Notes: a model not told the origin generated them from the sequence alone. A DNA stretch of 64,000 nt from JABSQH01 sp039177505 (GCA_039177505.1 JBCDFR010000020.1:1-64000); one strand, 5' to 3'; counted from the first letter of the stretch, positions 43,167 to 52,326 are shown. Translations and numbers: made by a program.

Positions 43167-44327
43167 TCAAGATGTGACACCACCGCTCAAGTCGAGCCAC
43201 GACGACATCGCCTCGAGTTCCGGCTCGATCGCCGACATCACCGCACCACAATCGGCATGGTCTTCAGCGAACAGCCCGAGGACGCGCAACACGCCCTCGG
43301 CGCGGTCGGCCTTGAGGTCGACGCGGCCAACGAGCCGGTCGCCGATGAGGATCGGCAACACGTAATACCCGTACTGACGTTTGGCCTTGGGCACGTAGAT
43401 CTCGATGCGGTAGCGGAAACCGAAGAGCCGTTCCGTGCGCTCGCGATTCCACACGACCGGATCGAACGGCGACAGCAGCGCGGTGGCGTCGATTCGCCGA
43501 GGGATCACGGCGTCGGGATGCATGTACGCCGGCTTGTCCCACCCTTCTACCTGCACCTCGACCAGTCGTCCGTCCTCGACGAGCTCGGGCACGAGCGGGC
43601 GACACGGAGGGTTGCGCTGGCGGTGGTAATCGGTGAGGTCCTCGAGGGTTCCTACCCCATGGTGGCGGGCGGCCCGCACCAACAGCTCTTTGCGCGCCTC
43701 GATCTCGGGGACATCGGGCACGGCGAGCACATCGGCGGGCAGCACTCGCTCGGCGAGGTCGTAGACGCGAGCGAAGTCGTTGGGCCGACGCACGCCAGCG
43801 ACCAACCCGCGGTGAAACAGGTACTCGAGGGCGATCTTGCCGTCGTCCCAATCCCACCACGTGCCCTTCGGGCCCCGCCGCTGCTTGAGGTCGCCCGCAA
43901 CGATCGGACCATCGCGATCGATGCGCTCCAGCACTTCGTCGATGAACCCCGGACGGGCCTCGAAGAGTCGATTGACGCCGCCCCAACGATGGTCGCGGTT
44001 CATGTGCCACCGCAGATAGGGGTGCAGATCCACCGGGACGTGGCTGGCCTCGTGTACCCAGTACTCGAACAGTTCTCCGTCGGCGGTGGCGTCGGGAATC
44101 AGCGACCGCGGGTGTGAGCCAAGCCGGGCGTACAGCGGCAACTCCTGGCTGCGCACCAGGACGTTCACCGAGTCGATCTGGATGAGCCCCATCCGATCGA
44201 CGACGCGGCGCAAGTGGCGTCGGTCGACGCGGCCCGTTGGACGCGGGTCGGCAAACCCCTGGGCACCGAGTGCGAGCCGTCGAGCCTGAACCAGCGAGAG
44301 CTGGCGCCGGCGCTCAGTCGTCGGCAA
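43167..44327 (-). CDS. YcaQ-type winged-helix DNA glycosylase
   Basis: A 386-residue HTH_42-family protein (tandem winged helices). It carries the Q-x-D catalytic motif Q50-I-D52 in GLIQIDSVNVLVRSQE and the C-terminal block WNRERTERLFGFRYRIEIYVP. E. coli YcaQ excises alkylated bases and unhooks interstrand crosslinks; this protein matches it in motif and length. The start is a TTG at 44327, overlapping the upstream cyclophilin gene by 14 bp on the same strand, so they are co-transcribed. It converges with MpaB. Confidence 0.85.
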   Translation of the reverse strand: MPTTERRRQLSLVQARRLALGAQGFADPRPTGRVDRRHLRRVVDRMGLIQIDSVNVLVRSQELPLYARLGSHPRSLIPDATADGELFEYWVHEASHVPVDLHPYLRWHMNRDHRWGGVNRLFEARPGFIDEVLERIDRDGPIVAGDLKQRRGPKGTWWDWDDGKIALEYLFHRGLVAGVRRPNDFARVYDLAERVLPADVLAVPDVPEIEARKELLVRAARHHGVGTLEDLTDYHRQRNPPCRPLVPELVEDGRLVEVQVEGWDKPAYMHPDAVIPRRIDATALLSPFDPVVWNRERTERLFGFRYRIEIYVPKAKRQYGYYVLPILIGDRLVGRVDLKADRAEGVLRVLGLFAEDHADCGAVMSAIEPELEAMSSWLDLSGGVTS

Positions 44328-44874
44328 CGGTCACGGCGACCGAGTTAATCACCACGTCGGTCTTCGGCTTGTCGCCGCCGCCGGTGGGCACAGCCTGCAT
44401 CTCGTCGATGACCTCGAGACCCTTCACGACCTGCCCGAACAAGCTGTACTGCGGAGGCAGCCCCACTCCCGACGGACCCGACACGATGAAGAACTGACTG
44501 CCGTTGGTGTGCGGACCCGCATTGGCCATCGCCACCGAACCGATCTGGTACTCGCGAGGCTGGGGCAACTCGTCTTCGAAGCGGTACCCGGGGCCGCCGC
44601 GTCCGGTGCCGGTCGGGTCGCCGCCCTGACACATGAAACCGTTGATGATGCGGTGGAAGATGACGCCGTCGTAGTAGTGGTGCAGCGCCAGAAACACGAA
44701 GTTGTTCACCGTCTTCGGCGCTTTCACCGCATCGAGGGCGATCACGATCTCGCCGAGCGACGTGTCGAGGGTGGCGGTGTAGCGCTTGGCGGGGTCGATT
44801 CCCATCTCGGGCGGCTCAGCGAATTGCTGCGTCTTGGGGGCGGAACCGTCGAACGGAGGGAACGTCGTAGCCAT
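44314..44874 (-). CDS. Peptidyl-prolyl cis-trans isomerase, cyclophilin type
   Basis: A 186-residue cyclophilin. About 35 N-terminal residues precede the cyclophilin core (TSLGEIVIALDAVKAPKTVNNF). Active-site residues are visible in FHRIINGFMCQGGDP, NGSQFFI and SLFGQVV. It catalyses prolyl isomerisation during folding. No signal peptide, so cytoplasmic. It overlaps the YcaQ gene by 14 bp. A GC-rich hairpin lies just upstream, on the side of the sugar ABC operon end. Confidence 0.92.
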   Translation of the reverse strand: MATTFPPFDGSAPKTQQFAEPPEMGIDPAKRYTATLDTSLGEIVIALDAVKAPKTVNNFVFLALHHYYDGVIFHRIINGFMCQGGDPTGTGRGGPGYRFEDELPQPREYQIGSVAMANAGPHTNGSQFFIVSGPSGVGLPPQYSLFGQVVKGLEVIDEMQAVPTGGGDKPKTDVVINSVAVTVADD

Positions 44875-44894
44875 GCTGGCGACCCTACCGGTCG

Positions 44895-44915
44895 CGCCGG
44901 GGTGTCATACCGGCG
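44895..44915. terminator. Hairpin CGCCGG-N9-CCGGCG after the sugar ABC operon
   Basis: It lies 25 bp beyond the 3' end of the solute-binding protein gene (minus strand) and upstream of the cyclophilin start. A 6-bp GC stem and 9-nt loop, no clear U-tract. A likely terminator for the ABC operon. Confidence 0.5.
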
Positions 44916-44939
44916 CCGACGGGCGACATGGCCCCGAGA

Positions 44940-46559
44940 TCAGTTCCGTTCGTTGTAATTCGCAATCAGCGCATCGCTGGACTGTTTGGCGGCGTCGAGC
45001 GCGGTCTGGGGGTCTTCACCGTTGAAGATCGAGGCCATCGCCCGCGACGTCTCTCCGCGCACCTCGCGCTGCGGCCCGAGGACCGGCGCATTGGCCAGGT
45101 CGTCGTCGCCACCACTGAGCAGCTGATCGAAGGCGACGGCGAAGCGCGGATCGTCGGCGTAGGTCGTCGCCAGCGGATCGAGATCGAGCGCGTCGGTACG
45201 CACCGGGACGTACCCCGTCGCTGCGGCCCATTGCGACTGCGACTCGGCTTGCAACAAGAACGTGACGTAGTCCCAGGCGGCGGCGGTTTCCTGATCGCTC
45301 TTGCCGTCGGTGATCCACAGTGATGCACCGCCGACCTGCACCTGTGGTTCGTCACCGGGGCCCGGCATCGGGCCCGTTCCGAAGTCGTCCTCGGTGAGGC
45401 CTGGAATCAGGCCACCGCCGAGGGTCGCGATGACCGTGCCGAGCGCGGCCGACGTACCGATGGTCATCGCTCCGGGTGCAGTCTGGTCGGCGAGCTTGAG
45501 GAACGAGTCCTGCCCTCCGGGATTGTCGCCGACCGTCATTGCCAGACCGTCGGCGATCATGTCCTGCAAGAAGGTGGTCAACTCGACACCGAGTTCGCTG
45601 TTGAACAACACCTCGGTAGCCGGCGCGATTCTGCCGTTGCCGTTGTCGGCGTACGGCTCGTCGACGCGACCGAACCACTGCTCGAGGAACCAGCCGCCAC
45701 CTGAGCCGGGACCTGAATCGAGGACCAGCCCCACCGACGCGGCGCCGGAGTCGACAATGGCCTGTGATGCCGCCCGCACTTCGTCGAGGCTCACCGGCGG
45801 GTCGTCGGGATCGAGTCCAGCGGCCTCGAAGATCGACCGGTTGTAGTACAGGATCGGGTTCGACACGTTGAACGGCATCGACCACTGGATCCCTTCGTAC
45901 TGATAAGCGGTGAGCGTGCGCGGCACGAACGCTGACGTGTCGAAACCGCTCGATTCGAGGCAGGCCCCGGCGGGAACGACCGCGCCCGAATCGGCAAACG
46001 ACCGCAGCCGAGACTCCTCCAACTGCACGAGCACCGGCCGGCTGCTATCCGACACCGAGATGTAGTTGTCGGCCACGTTGTCGTAGCTGGTCTGGTTCTG
46101 CAGCTGCACGACCACCCGGTCCTGGCTGGTGTTGTACTCGTCGGTCAACGCGATCAGCGCGGTTTCCAGTTCATTGGTCATGCCGTGCCAGAACACGATT
46201 TCGACGACGCCGTCCGCTCCGTCGAGCGCGTCGGTCGGGCAGTCGGGGAGCTCGGCCAGCGGTGCCACCGTGGTCGTCGGAATCGCCGATGTCGTCGGCG
46301 CATCAGCGGTCTGGGGATCACTCGGTTCGGTTGGCTGGGTCACCTCGGTGTCGGCGGTGCTCGCCGGCACGTCCGTCGTCTCCCCCGTAGTGGTTGCGTC
46401 GGTGTTGTTGTTGCCCGAGTCGAGCACCGACTCTCCCGACGAGCAGGCAACGGCAAACACACCGGCTGCGGTGACCAGCGCGACGCTGCGAAGCGACCGG
46501 CTGCGAAGTCGCGGGCTGCGCGACCGACGAGGGAGTCGAGCGGGGGTCATCGTGGTCAT
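44940..46559 (-). CDS. Carbohydrate ABC transporter solute-binding lipoprotein
   Basis: A 539-residue extracellular binding protein from the ATG at 46559 (AAGG upstream). A lipoprotein signal ends at C39 (VFAVACSS), then a Thr/Asp/Pro-rich tether of about 60 residues. The periplasmic-binding fold (VVEIVFWHGMTNELETAL; ITDGKSDQETAAAWDYVTFLL) is of the UgpB/glycerol-3-phosphate type. It delivers a sugar or glycerol-phosphate-like ligand to the two permeases upstream. ATGA overlap with the preceding permease. No dedicated ATPase gene is in the operon. Confidence 0.88.
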   Translation of the reverse strand: MTTMTPARLPRRSRSPRLRSRSLRSVALVTAAGVFAVACSSGESVLDSGNNNTDATTTGETTDVPASTADTEVTQPTEPSDPQTADAPTTSAIPTTTVAPLAELPDCPTDALDGADGVVEIVFWHGMTNELETALIALTDEYNTSQDRVVVQLQNQTSYDNVADNYISVSDSSRPVLVQLEESRLRSFADSGAVVPAGACLESSGFDTSAFVPRTLTAYQYEGIQWSMPFNVSNPILYYNRSIFEAAGLDPDDPPVSLDEVRAASQAIVDSGAASVGLVLDSGPGSGGGWFLEQWFGRVDEPYADNGNGRIAPATEVLFNSELGVELTTFLQDMIADGLAMTVGDNPGGQDSFLKLADQTAPGAMTIGTSAALGTVIATLGGGLIPGLTEDDFGTGPMPGPGDEPQVQVGGASLWITDGKSDQETAAAWDYVTFLLQAESQSQWAAATGYVPVRTDALDLDPLATTYADDPRFAVAFDQLLSGGDDDLANAPVLGPQREVRGETSRAMASIFNGEDPQTALDAAKQSSDALIANYNERN

Positions 46560-47452
46560 CCTTTCACTGCACCGGCGGTGAGCCCACGAACGAGCTGGCG
46601 TTGAAACACCAACAGGGCAGCGGCCACCGGAATTGCGGCGATGACCGTGCCGGCCATCACGAGATTCGGCTGGTCGAGACTGGAGTTGGCGAGCAAGCGC
46701 AGGCCGCTCTGGACCGTGTTCATGTCGGCCTCGTTGACGACCAGGTTCGGCCACAGGTATTGGTTCCAGGTCCCAAGGAAGGCGAAGAGCGCGAGCGCCC
46801 CGATCGTGGGACGTACGAGCGGAACAGCGATGTGGCGCAAGAACCCGACATGGCCGACGCCATCGATGCGCGCTGCGTCGCGCAGGTCAGGGGGTAATTG
46901 AAGAAACACCTGGCGCATCAAGAAGACCCCGAACGCCGTGGCCAGAAACGGCGCGGCGAGGCCCTGGTAGCTGTTCAGCCAACCCAACGAGTCGACGGTT
47001 TGCAGGTTGACCACCAGCGTTGCTTCGAGCGGTACCAGCAACGTCGCCAAGAACACGACGAACAGCACGTTGCGGCCTGGAAAGTCGAGCATCGCGAACG
47101 CATAGGCGGCGAGCACCGAGGTGACGATCTGGCACACGGTGACGATCACGGCCACCACCAACGAGTTGAAGATGTAGCGACCGAGACGGCCAGATGTCCA
47201 GGCGTCGCCCAACACATCGAACGTGAACGGCCCGGGCACGAGCGGGTCCTGCAGCACCTGGTCGCCGGGCTTCAACGCGGCGATCACCGTGGTGTAGATC
47301 GGAAACAGCACGATAAAGGCGACCGCGAGAAGCAGTACGTAACGCGCCAGCTTGCGGCCCCCTCGGGGCGCGTCGAACCCAGATGCCCGACCCGGGCGAG
47401 ACCGCAACGACACGCTCTGGGAAGGTTCCTCGGCACGCAGCTCAGTCGCCAT
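46556..47452 (-). CDS. Carbohydrate ABC transporter permease (MalG/UgpE-like)
   Basis: A 298-residue inner-membrane protein with six helices. Its cytoplasmic EAA loop reads DAARIDGVGHVGFLRHIAVP. I choose the ATG at 47452, which overlaps the upstream permease end by 11 bp. It pairs with the MalF/UgpA-like partner and is energised by an ATPase encoded elsewhere. Second gene of three. Confidence 0.92.
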   Translation of the reverse strand: MATELRAEEPSQSVSLRSRPGRASGFDAPRGGRKLARYVLLLAVAFIVLFPIYTTVIAALKPGDQVLQDPLVPGPFTFDVLGDAWTSGRLGRYIFNSLVVAVIVTVCQIVTSVLAAYAFAMLDFPGRNVLFVVFLATLLVPLEATLVVNLQTVDSLGWLNSYQGLAAPFLATAFGVFLMRQVFLQLPPDLRDAARIDGVGHVGFLRHIAVPLVRPTIGALALFAFLGTWNQYLWPNLVVNEADMNTVQSGLRLLANSSLDQPNLVMAGTVIAAIPVAAALLVFQRQLVRGLTAGAVKG

Positions 47453-48389
47453 AGTGGACCCTCCGCCCGATGCCTCGCAGCTGGAGCAGCGACAGCACGA
47501 GCAATACGACGAACAGCAGCACCGCCGACGCCGACTGCAGGCCGATGTCTCGCCTGATCGGCGAGTTGTTCCCGTACACGAAGTAGGTGATGGTGGTCGT
47601 GGAGTCGAACGGCTGGGGACCACCGCCGGTGAGGAGGTCGATCTCGCCGTACGTCTGGAAGGCCCGTGTGGTCAGCACGATCAACACGAACAGCAGCGTC
47701 GGACCCAACATCGGCAAGGTGATCGCCCAAAAGCGACGGATCGGCCCAGCCCCGTCGACGGCCGCGGCCTCGTGCAACTCACGGGGAATCGACTGCAGCC
47801 CGGCGGTTACCAGGATGAACGTGAACCCGAGTCCGGCCCACACGCTCGATGCGGCGACTGCGGTGAGAGCGGTACCGGGATCTTGCAGCCACCCCGGATC
47901 CTTCACCGAGGGGAACAGCGACTGGAACCACCCGACGTTGGCGAGCGCACCGATCGACGGCTGTAGCAGGAACAGCCACATCAGACTGGCGACGGCGACC
48001 GATGTCGCCACCGTCGACGAGAAGATGGCGCGGAAGACGCCGATTCCCCGCAGGTAACGATCGGCGAGCACGGCCAGGCCGACGCCGAGCGCCAATCCGG
48101 TCGGAACGCTCAGCAGTGCGAACTTCACCGTGACCCACAACGCGTTCTGAAACTCCGTCGAGCGAAACAGGTCGACGTACTGACCGAATCCCTGCGACTG
48201 GCAGTTCTCGCCGAAGTCATTGCACCGCTGTTGTCCCAGCCAGACCGCTCGGCCAAGCGGGTACAACACGAAGATTCCGAGGATCACCAGCGCCGGCGCC
48301 AGCATGGCTAGCGCCACCGGTAGCTGTCGCCAGCGACGCGCCCGGTGCCCCCGCCGCGTCGCCTCCTGGTCCAAGGTCACTGAGCTCAC
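47442..48389 (-). CDS. Carbohydrate ABC transporter permease (MalF/UgpA-like)
   Basis: A 315-residue membrane protein, six helices, EAA loop HEAAAVDGAGPIRRFWAITLP. Between helices 1 and 2 a short extracellular loop carries two cysteines (CNDFGENC). First gene of the importer operon; the promoter region, with an inverted repeat GTCAC-N8-GTGAC, lies in the 142-bp divergent gap upstream. Substrate not predictable from the permease. Confidence 0.92.
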   Translation of the reverse strand: MSSVTLDQEATRRGHRARRWRQLPVALAMLAPALVILGIFVLYPLGRAVWLGQQRCNDFGENCQSQGFGQYVDLFRSTEFQNALWVTVKFALLSVPTGLALGVGLAVLADRYLRGIGVFRAIFSSTVATSVAVASLMWLFLLQPSIGALANVGWFQSLFPSVKDPGWLQDPGTALTAVAASSVWAGLGFTFILVTAGLQSIPRELHEAAAVDGAGPIRRFWAITLPMLGPTLLFVLIVLTTRAFQTYGEIDLLTGGGPQPFDSTTTITYFVYGNNSPIRRDIGLQSASAVLLFVVLLVLSLLQLRGIGRRVHYGD

Positions 48390-48436
48390 AGTAGAAGCGC
48401 CGGAGGGGCTGCGCTGACGGAGCGATAGCGACGTTG

Positions 48437-48454
48437 GTCACGCGTGTATGTGAC
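48437..48454. promoter_or_regulatory. Inverted repeat GTCAC-N8-GTGAC upstream of the sugar ABC operon
   Basis: It is 48 bp before the first permease start and 78 bp before the divergent DksA-like gene. The size and position suit an operator for a LacI- or GntR-type regulator. No such regulator is encoded next to it. Confidence 0.4.
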
Positions 48455-48531
48455 GGCGACGATCGAGTGCGCCGCGAGTACATCTGAGCCACATCGGGCA
48501 TCGGCAACTGGACGCTCGCTACGCTCGTCAC

Positions 48532-48780
48532 ATGACCGAGCCCGACGTCGATCTCGACGCCATCGCCGCCGACCTCGACGACGTCGAACGGGCGCTCCAG
48601 CGTCTGGACGACGGCACCTATTGGACCGACGAGGTCACGGGCGAACCGCTCGACGACGAACTCCTGGCGCGATCGCCGATCAGCCGCACCGCCATGCGTA
48701 CCGAGCCGAACGGTCTCGAACCGTCGGGCCCCGCGCCATCGGACGCCGCCCCCGTCGACAACGCCTCCACCGCACTCTGA
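48532..48780 (+). CDS. Small DksA/TraR-like protein lacking zinc-finger cysteines
   Basis: An 82-residue acidic protein. The pattern LDDVERALQRLDDGTYWTDEVTGEPLDDELL matches the segment of actinobacterial DksA/TraR-type proteins usually reading GTYGTCEVCGxPI. Both cysteines are replaced (W-T-D-E-V-T-G), so no zinc can bind there, and the coiled-coil arm is absent. The C-terminus is Pro/Ala/Ser-rich. The stop shares a base with the next start (TGATG), coupling it to the AarF kinase gene. Function unknown; it may be a degenerate regulator or an accessory factor. Confidence 0.65.
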   Translation: MTEPDVDLDAIAADLDDVERALQRLDDGTYWTDEVTGEPLDDELLARSPISRTAMRTEPNGLEPSGPAPSDAAPVDNASTAL

Positions 48781-50228
48781 TGCGTACCAAGGCTGTCGCA
48801 GGCATCGCCTCGATTGCTGCGCTCGCTGCTGGACTCGCGGCCGCCGCCCAGCGGGCGAAGGCGTCACCACTGACCGATCGATTCACCCGCTCCGCCCGTG
48901 TGTGGAAGTTGTCGGCACGCAACTCGACACGCTTCGCCGTGTCCCGACTGAAGGGCATCGGCAGCGCCGAGCAACGCCGCGCCGAACTCGACGAACAGTT
49001 CGCGATCCGCACAGCAGAGGACGTCGCCAAAGAGCTCGGTGAGATGAAGGGCGTGCTGATGAAGGCCGGCCAGCTCGTCAGCTTCATCTTCGAGGCGCTG
49101 CCCGACGAAGCCCAAGAAGCACTGGCCACGCTGCAGGCCGATGCTGCGCCGATGGCACCAAGCCTCGCGGCCGGTGTCGTACGCGACGACTTCGGCACAC
49201 CCCCCGAGCGCTTGTTTCTCGACTGGGGCGATCTCCCAGTGGCCGCCGCGTCGATCGGGCAGGTACATCGGGCCATCACCCCCGACGGTCGCGACGTCGC
49301 GGTCAAGGTGCAGTACCCGGGTGTGCACGCGGCAATCGAAACCGACCTCGACGCGGCCGAGGTCATGTACTCGATGTTCTCGACGATGATGCTCAAAGGT
49401 CTCGACGCCAAAGGACTGGTCGACGAACTCCGCGACCGGATGCGTGAGGAACTCGACTATGCGATCGAGGCTGGCAACCTCGCCGAGTTCGAAGCCCGTT
49501 TCCGAGGCCATCCGTGGGTCCGTATCCCAAAGCTCGTCCCCGAGTTGTGTTCGGCACATGTCCTGACCACCGAATGGGTCGACGGGATGACGTTCGATGA
49601 GTTCCGCCGGTCCGAACCCGAGGCCACCAAACAGCATGCTGGCGAGGTCATCTGGCGGTTCGCGCAGAACGCCATCATGCGATACGGGATCTTCAACGGC
49701 GATCCGCATCCGGGCAACTACAAGTTCCACCACGACGGGAGCGTGACCTTTCTCGACTATGGGCTGGTGAAGCGTTGGTCGCCCGGCGAGTGGGAGACGC
49801 TCAAGCCGTCGATGGAAGCAATCATCATCGATCGCGATCCCGACCGACTCGTCGCCGAGATGGTCGCGGCACGGTTCCTCCCGTCCGACCACCGCCTCGA
49901 CCCGGCCCTGGTGTACAGCTACGTGTCGAGCCCCTACGTGCCGTACCTGACCGACGAGTTCACGTTCACCCGCGACTGGATGCGCGACACCATTGGCACG
50001 ATCTTCGACGTGCAGGGCCCGCACGCAGAGGTCATCGAGCGGCTGAACATGCCGCCGAGCTTCGTCATCCTCGATCGAGTCGTGTGGGGCGTGAGCGCCA
50101 TCTTGGGCAAGCTCGAAGCCCACGGGCCGTGGCGTGCGATGCTGATGGAGTACATCGCCGACGGCGAGCCGGCCACAGAACTCGGCGCCGCCGAGGCGGC
50201 CTGGTCAGCGACCCACGAGGCGCGCTGA
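48780..50228 (+). CDS. ABC1/AarF/UbiB-family atypical kinase
   Basis: A 482-residue protein starting at the TGATG junction. N-terminal hydrophobic stretch (VAGIASIAALAAGLAAAA), then the family's KxGQ motif (LMKAGQLVSF), the A-rich loop (PVAAASIGQVHRA), VAVKVQYPG and GDPHPGNYKFH. UbiB-like kinases have ATPase activity and support isoprenoid-quinone or lipid metabolism. Here the close neighbours are a DksA-like protein and, on the other strand, the patatin/ABC operon, so a membrane-lipid role is plausible. Confidence 0.9.
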   Translation: MRTKAVAGIASIAALAAGLAAAAQRAKASPLTDRFTRSARVWKLSARNSTRFAVSRLKGIGSAEQRRAELDEQFAIRTAEDVAKELGEMKGVLMKAGQLVSFIFEALPDEAQEALATLQADAAPMAPSLAAGVVRDDFGTPPERLFLDWGDLPVAAASIGQVHRAITPDGRDVAVKVQYPGVHAAIETDLDAAEVMYSMFSTMMLKGLDAKGLVDELRDRMREELDYAIEAGNLAEFEARFRGHPWVRIPKLVPELCSAHVLTTEWVDGMTFDEFRRSEPEATKQHAGEVIWRFAQNAIMRYGIFNGDPHPGNYKFHHDGSVTFLDYGLVKRWSPGEWETLKPSMEAIIIDRDPDRLVAEMVAARFLPSDHRLDPALVYSYVSSPYVPYLTDEFTFTRDWMRDTIGTIFDVQGPHAEVIERLNMPPSFVILDRVVWGVSAILGKLEAHGPWRAMLMEYIADGEPATELGAAEAAWSATHEAR

Positions 50229-50269
50229 TCGGCGTGCGCCGCGGGTGACGCGCGCCAGACGATGAGGGC

Positions 50270-51235
50270 TCAGTCGGGGCGGAGGAGCCGCTCGCGAAAG
50301 ACCGTCGGGGGGTGCGCCTCGAGCACCACGTCGGTCACCGCGCGCGCCGATGCCGAACGAGGAAACCCGAGGAATGGACCCAACTCACCGAAGTAGCGGC
50401 CAGGGCCGAGTCGGGCGAGTTCCCGTTCGCCACCGTCGGCGAGCACCCTGACGATGGCGATCTCGCCCGACGTGATCGTGTAGACGACCTCCGCACGGTC
50501 GCCCTGCTCGAACACCGATGCACCAGCGGCCAACGACAACTCGCCGGTCACATGGGTGCCTCCATGCTCCTCGTCGGGCACCATCTTCACGATCTTGTCG
50601 GCGATCGGCACCAGCCGCGCGTCGTGGGTCGACACGACGATCACCCGACCGGCGTCGCGCAGCTTGCGCAGCAGCCGAATGATCCCCTCGGCCTGAATGT
50701 GGTCGAGGCTGGCGGTCGGCTCGTCGGCGAGCAGCAGCGGCGGGTGCTGGCCCAGCCCACGAGCGACCGCGACGCGCTGCTGTTGACCTCCCGAGAGCAT
50801 CGCCGGTCGGTGTTTGGCCCGCTCGGCGAGGCCGACGTCGGTCAGCAACTCGTCGGCGCGGGCGAACGCGTCCTTACGAGCCACACCGTTGAGCAGCATG
50901 GGCATCGCCACGTTCTCGCGGGCGTTCAACGACGCGATCAGGTTGAACGCCTGGAAGACAAAACCGACGGTTGTGCGTCGGTACTCGCCCAGGTCGCCCG
51001 GCGGCAGCGACGACACGTCGATGTCGCCGAGACGTATCGAGCCCGAGGTCGGCGTGAGGATCCCGCCAAGGCACGACAGCAGCGTCGTCTTTCCCGATCC
51101 CGACGGCCCCAGTAACACGGCGATCTCGCCGGGCTCGACGCTGAACGACATGTCGTCGAGCGGACGAATCGCATACCCGTCGTGGATGAACTCGACAGTG
51201 AGCTGCTCGACGACGAGCGGTCCGTTGACGGTCAT
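50270..51235 (-). CDS. MacB/LolD-type ABC ATPase fused to a cyclic-nucleotide-binding domain
   Basis: A 321-residue fusion. The ATPase (1-225) has Walker A GPSGSGKT (43-50), Q-loop FVFQAFNL, signature LSGGQ (147-151) and Walker B LLLADE (167-172), all intact. Residues 235-320 form a cNMP-binding domain with a complete phosphate-binding cassette: G283-E-L-G...R293-S-A. A cyclic-nucleotide sensor attached directly to a LolD-like exporter ATPase is unusual; binding could gate transport. The ATG at 51235 overlaps the FtsX-like permease stop (ATGA). It ends the patatin - permease - ATPase operon. Confidence 0.9.
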   Translation of the reverse strand: MTVNGPLVVEQLTVEFIHDGYAIRPLDDMSFSVEPGEIAVLLGPSGSGKTTLLSCLGGILTPTSGSIRLGDIDVSSLPPGDLGEYRRTTVGFVFQAFNLIASLNARENVAMPMLLNGVARKDAFARADELLTDVGLAERAKHRPAMLSGGQQQRVAVARGLGQHPPLLLADEPTASLDHIQAEGIIRLLRKLRDAGRVIVVSTHDARLVPIADKIVKMVPDEEHGGTHVTGELSLAAGASVFEQGDRAEVVYTITSGEIAIVRVLADGGERELARLGPGRYFGELGPFLGFPRSASARAVTDVVLEAHPPTVFRERLLRPD

Positions 51236-52275
51236 GCTCCGGCTCCTGCGAATGCAGCCGCCGGATCGGCGCTGGCCACCTTGCGCATCCCGACCGCGCC
51301 GGCGACGAGCGCGACGACGATCGCCAGCACGGGAAGTTGCCAGTACGCGCTTGCCGGCAGGCGCACACGCAGCGGAAATCGTGGGGCCAAGAACAGCTGG
51401 ATGACCGCTCCAACTGCGACTGCGACGAGGGCCACCACCACGGCTTGGATCGCCAGACTCCCGAGCAATGCCCGGTTTGGAGTGCCGACCGCCTTGAGCA
51501 CGGCGAAGTCGCGCTGGCGTTCGAGCGCCGACAGATACACGACCGCACCGATCACGATCGCAGCGAGAATCCACAACAACGCGCGCACGAGATCGATCGA
51601 CGAGATCGCTCCTTCGAGCGGCTCGAGCGTCGCCGCCACCACGTCGTCGGCGCTGACGATCTGCGTTCCCTCAGGAACCGCCTCGACAGCACCGTTCACG
51701 ACTGCCCCGCTGACGACGTCCCCAGCGCCGAAGGCCAACCTTTGGGAATCGTCGTGGGACACCGTAACTAGCGGTAGGCCCGCAAACAGCTTGGTGTCGG
51801 TGGTGATGCCGACCACCGAGAACGACTCGCCGGCGAGTTGGACCGCATCGCCGACATCCGCACCGGTCGAGGAGTCGACCATCACCTCGCCGCTGGCCGC
51901 GATCGCTCGTCCCTCGTCGACAACCGGCACGCCGAGCTGTCCTGGTACGACACCGAGCAACACCCCCTCCTGCTCCTCGACCGCACCTCCGATCGTCGTT
52001 CGCGCCGCAACGACCGCACTCGACTCGGCGGCTTGCAATTCATCGAGTGTCGACGCCGACATCGTCGCGGTGGCGGTGAACGGGCCAGACAAGCCATCGG
52101 GCAGCAGCCAGCCGTCGGCACCAATTGCGTCCACGGTGTCAGCGGGCTCGAGGTTGAACTGCTCCACCAAACCCGTCATCACGAACAGCAACGCGAAGAC
52201 GAGCGCGCCGAGAACGCTGACCACCACGAAGCGGACCCAGCGGTGCGCTAAGTCGCGCAGGGTCAGCAGGAACAC
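51232..52275 (-). CDS. FtsX/MacB-like ABC transporter permease
   Basis: A 347-residue protein with the MacB/DevC-type layout. One N-terminal helix is followed by an extracellular domain of about 200 residues, then three C-terminal helices (ALLWILAAIVIGAVVYL; ERQRDFAVLKAVGTPNRALLGSL). The ERQRDFAVLKAVG loop is the coupling-helix signature of this class. It moves lipids, lipoproteins or peptides outward or transmits signals. A 14-bp palindrome lies 13 bp upstream of the GTG start. It is coupled to the ATPase-cNMP gene downstream. Confidence 0.88.
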   Translation of the reverse strand: MFLLTLRDLAHRWVRFVVVSVLGALVFALLFVMTGLVEQFNLEPADTVDAIGADGWLLPDGLSGPFTATATMSASTLDELQAAESSAVVAARTTIGGAVEEQEGVLLGVVPGQLGVPVVDEGRAIAASGEVMVDSSTGADVGDAVQLAGESFSVVGITTDTKLFAGLPLVTVSHDDSQRLAFGAGDVVSGAVVNGAVEAVPEGTQIVSADDVVAATLEPLEGAISSIDLVRALLWILAAIVIGAVVYLSALERQRDFAVLKAVGTPNRALLGSLAIQAVVVALVAVAVGAVIQLFLAPRFPLRVRLPASAYWQLPVLAIVVALVAGAVGMRKVASADPAAAFAGAGA

Positions 52276-52288
52276 GACATCACGTTGT

Positions 52289-52302
52289 AGTGCACGTGCA
52301 CT
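52289..52302. promoter_or_regulatory. 14-bp perfect palindrome AGTGCACGTGCACT before the permease
   Basis: It lies in the 51-bp gap between the patatin stop and the permease GTG start, 13 bp from the latter. It may be an internal operator that lets permease and ATPase be expressed separately from the patatin gene. Confidence 0.45.
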
Positions 52303-52326
52303 GGCTGACCGATCACTGGAGTCGCC

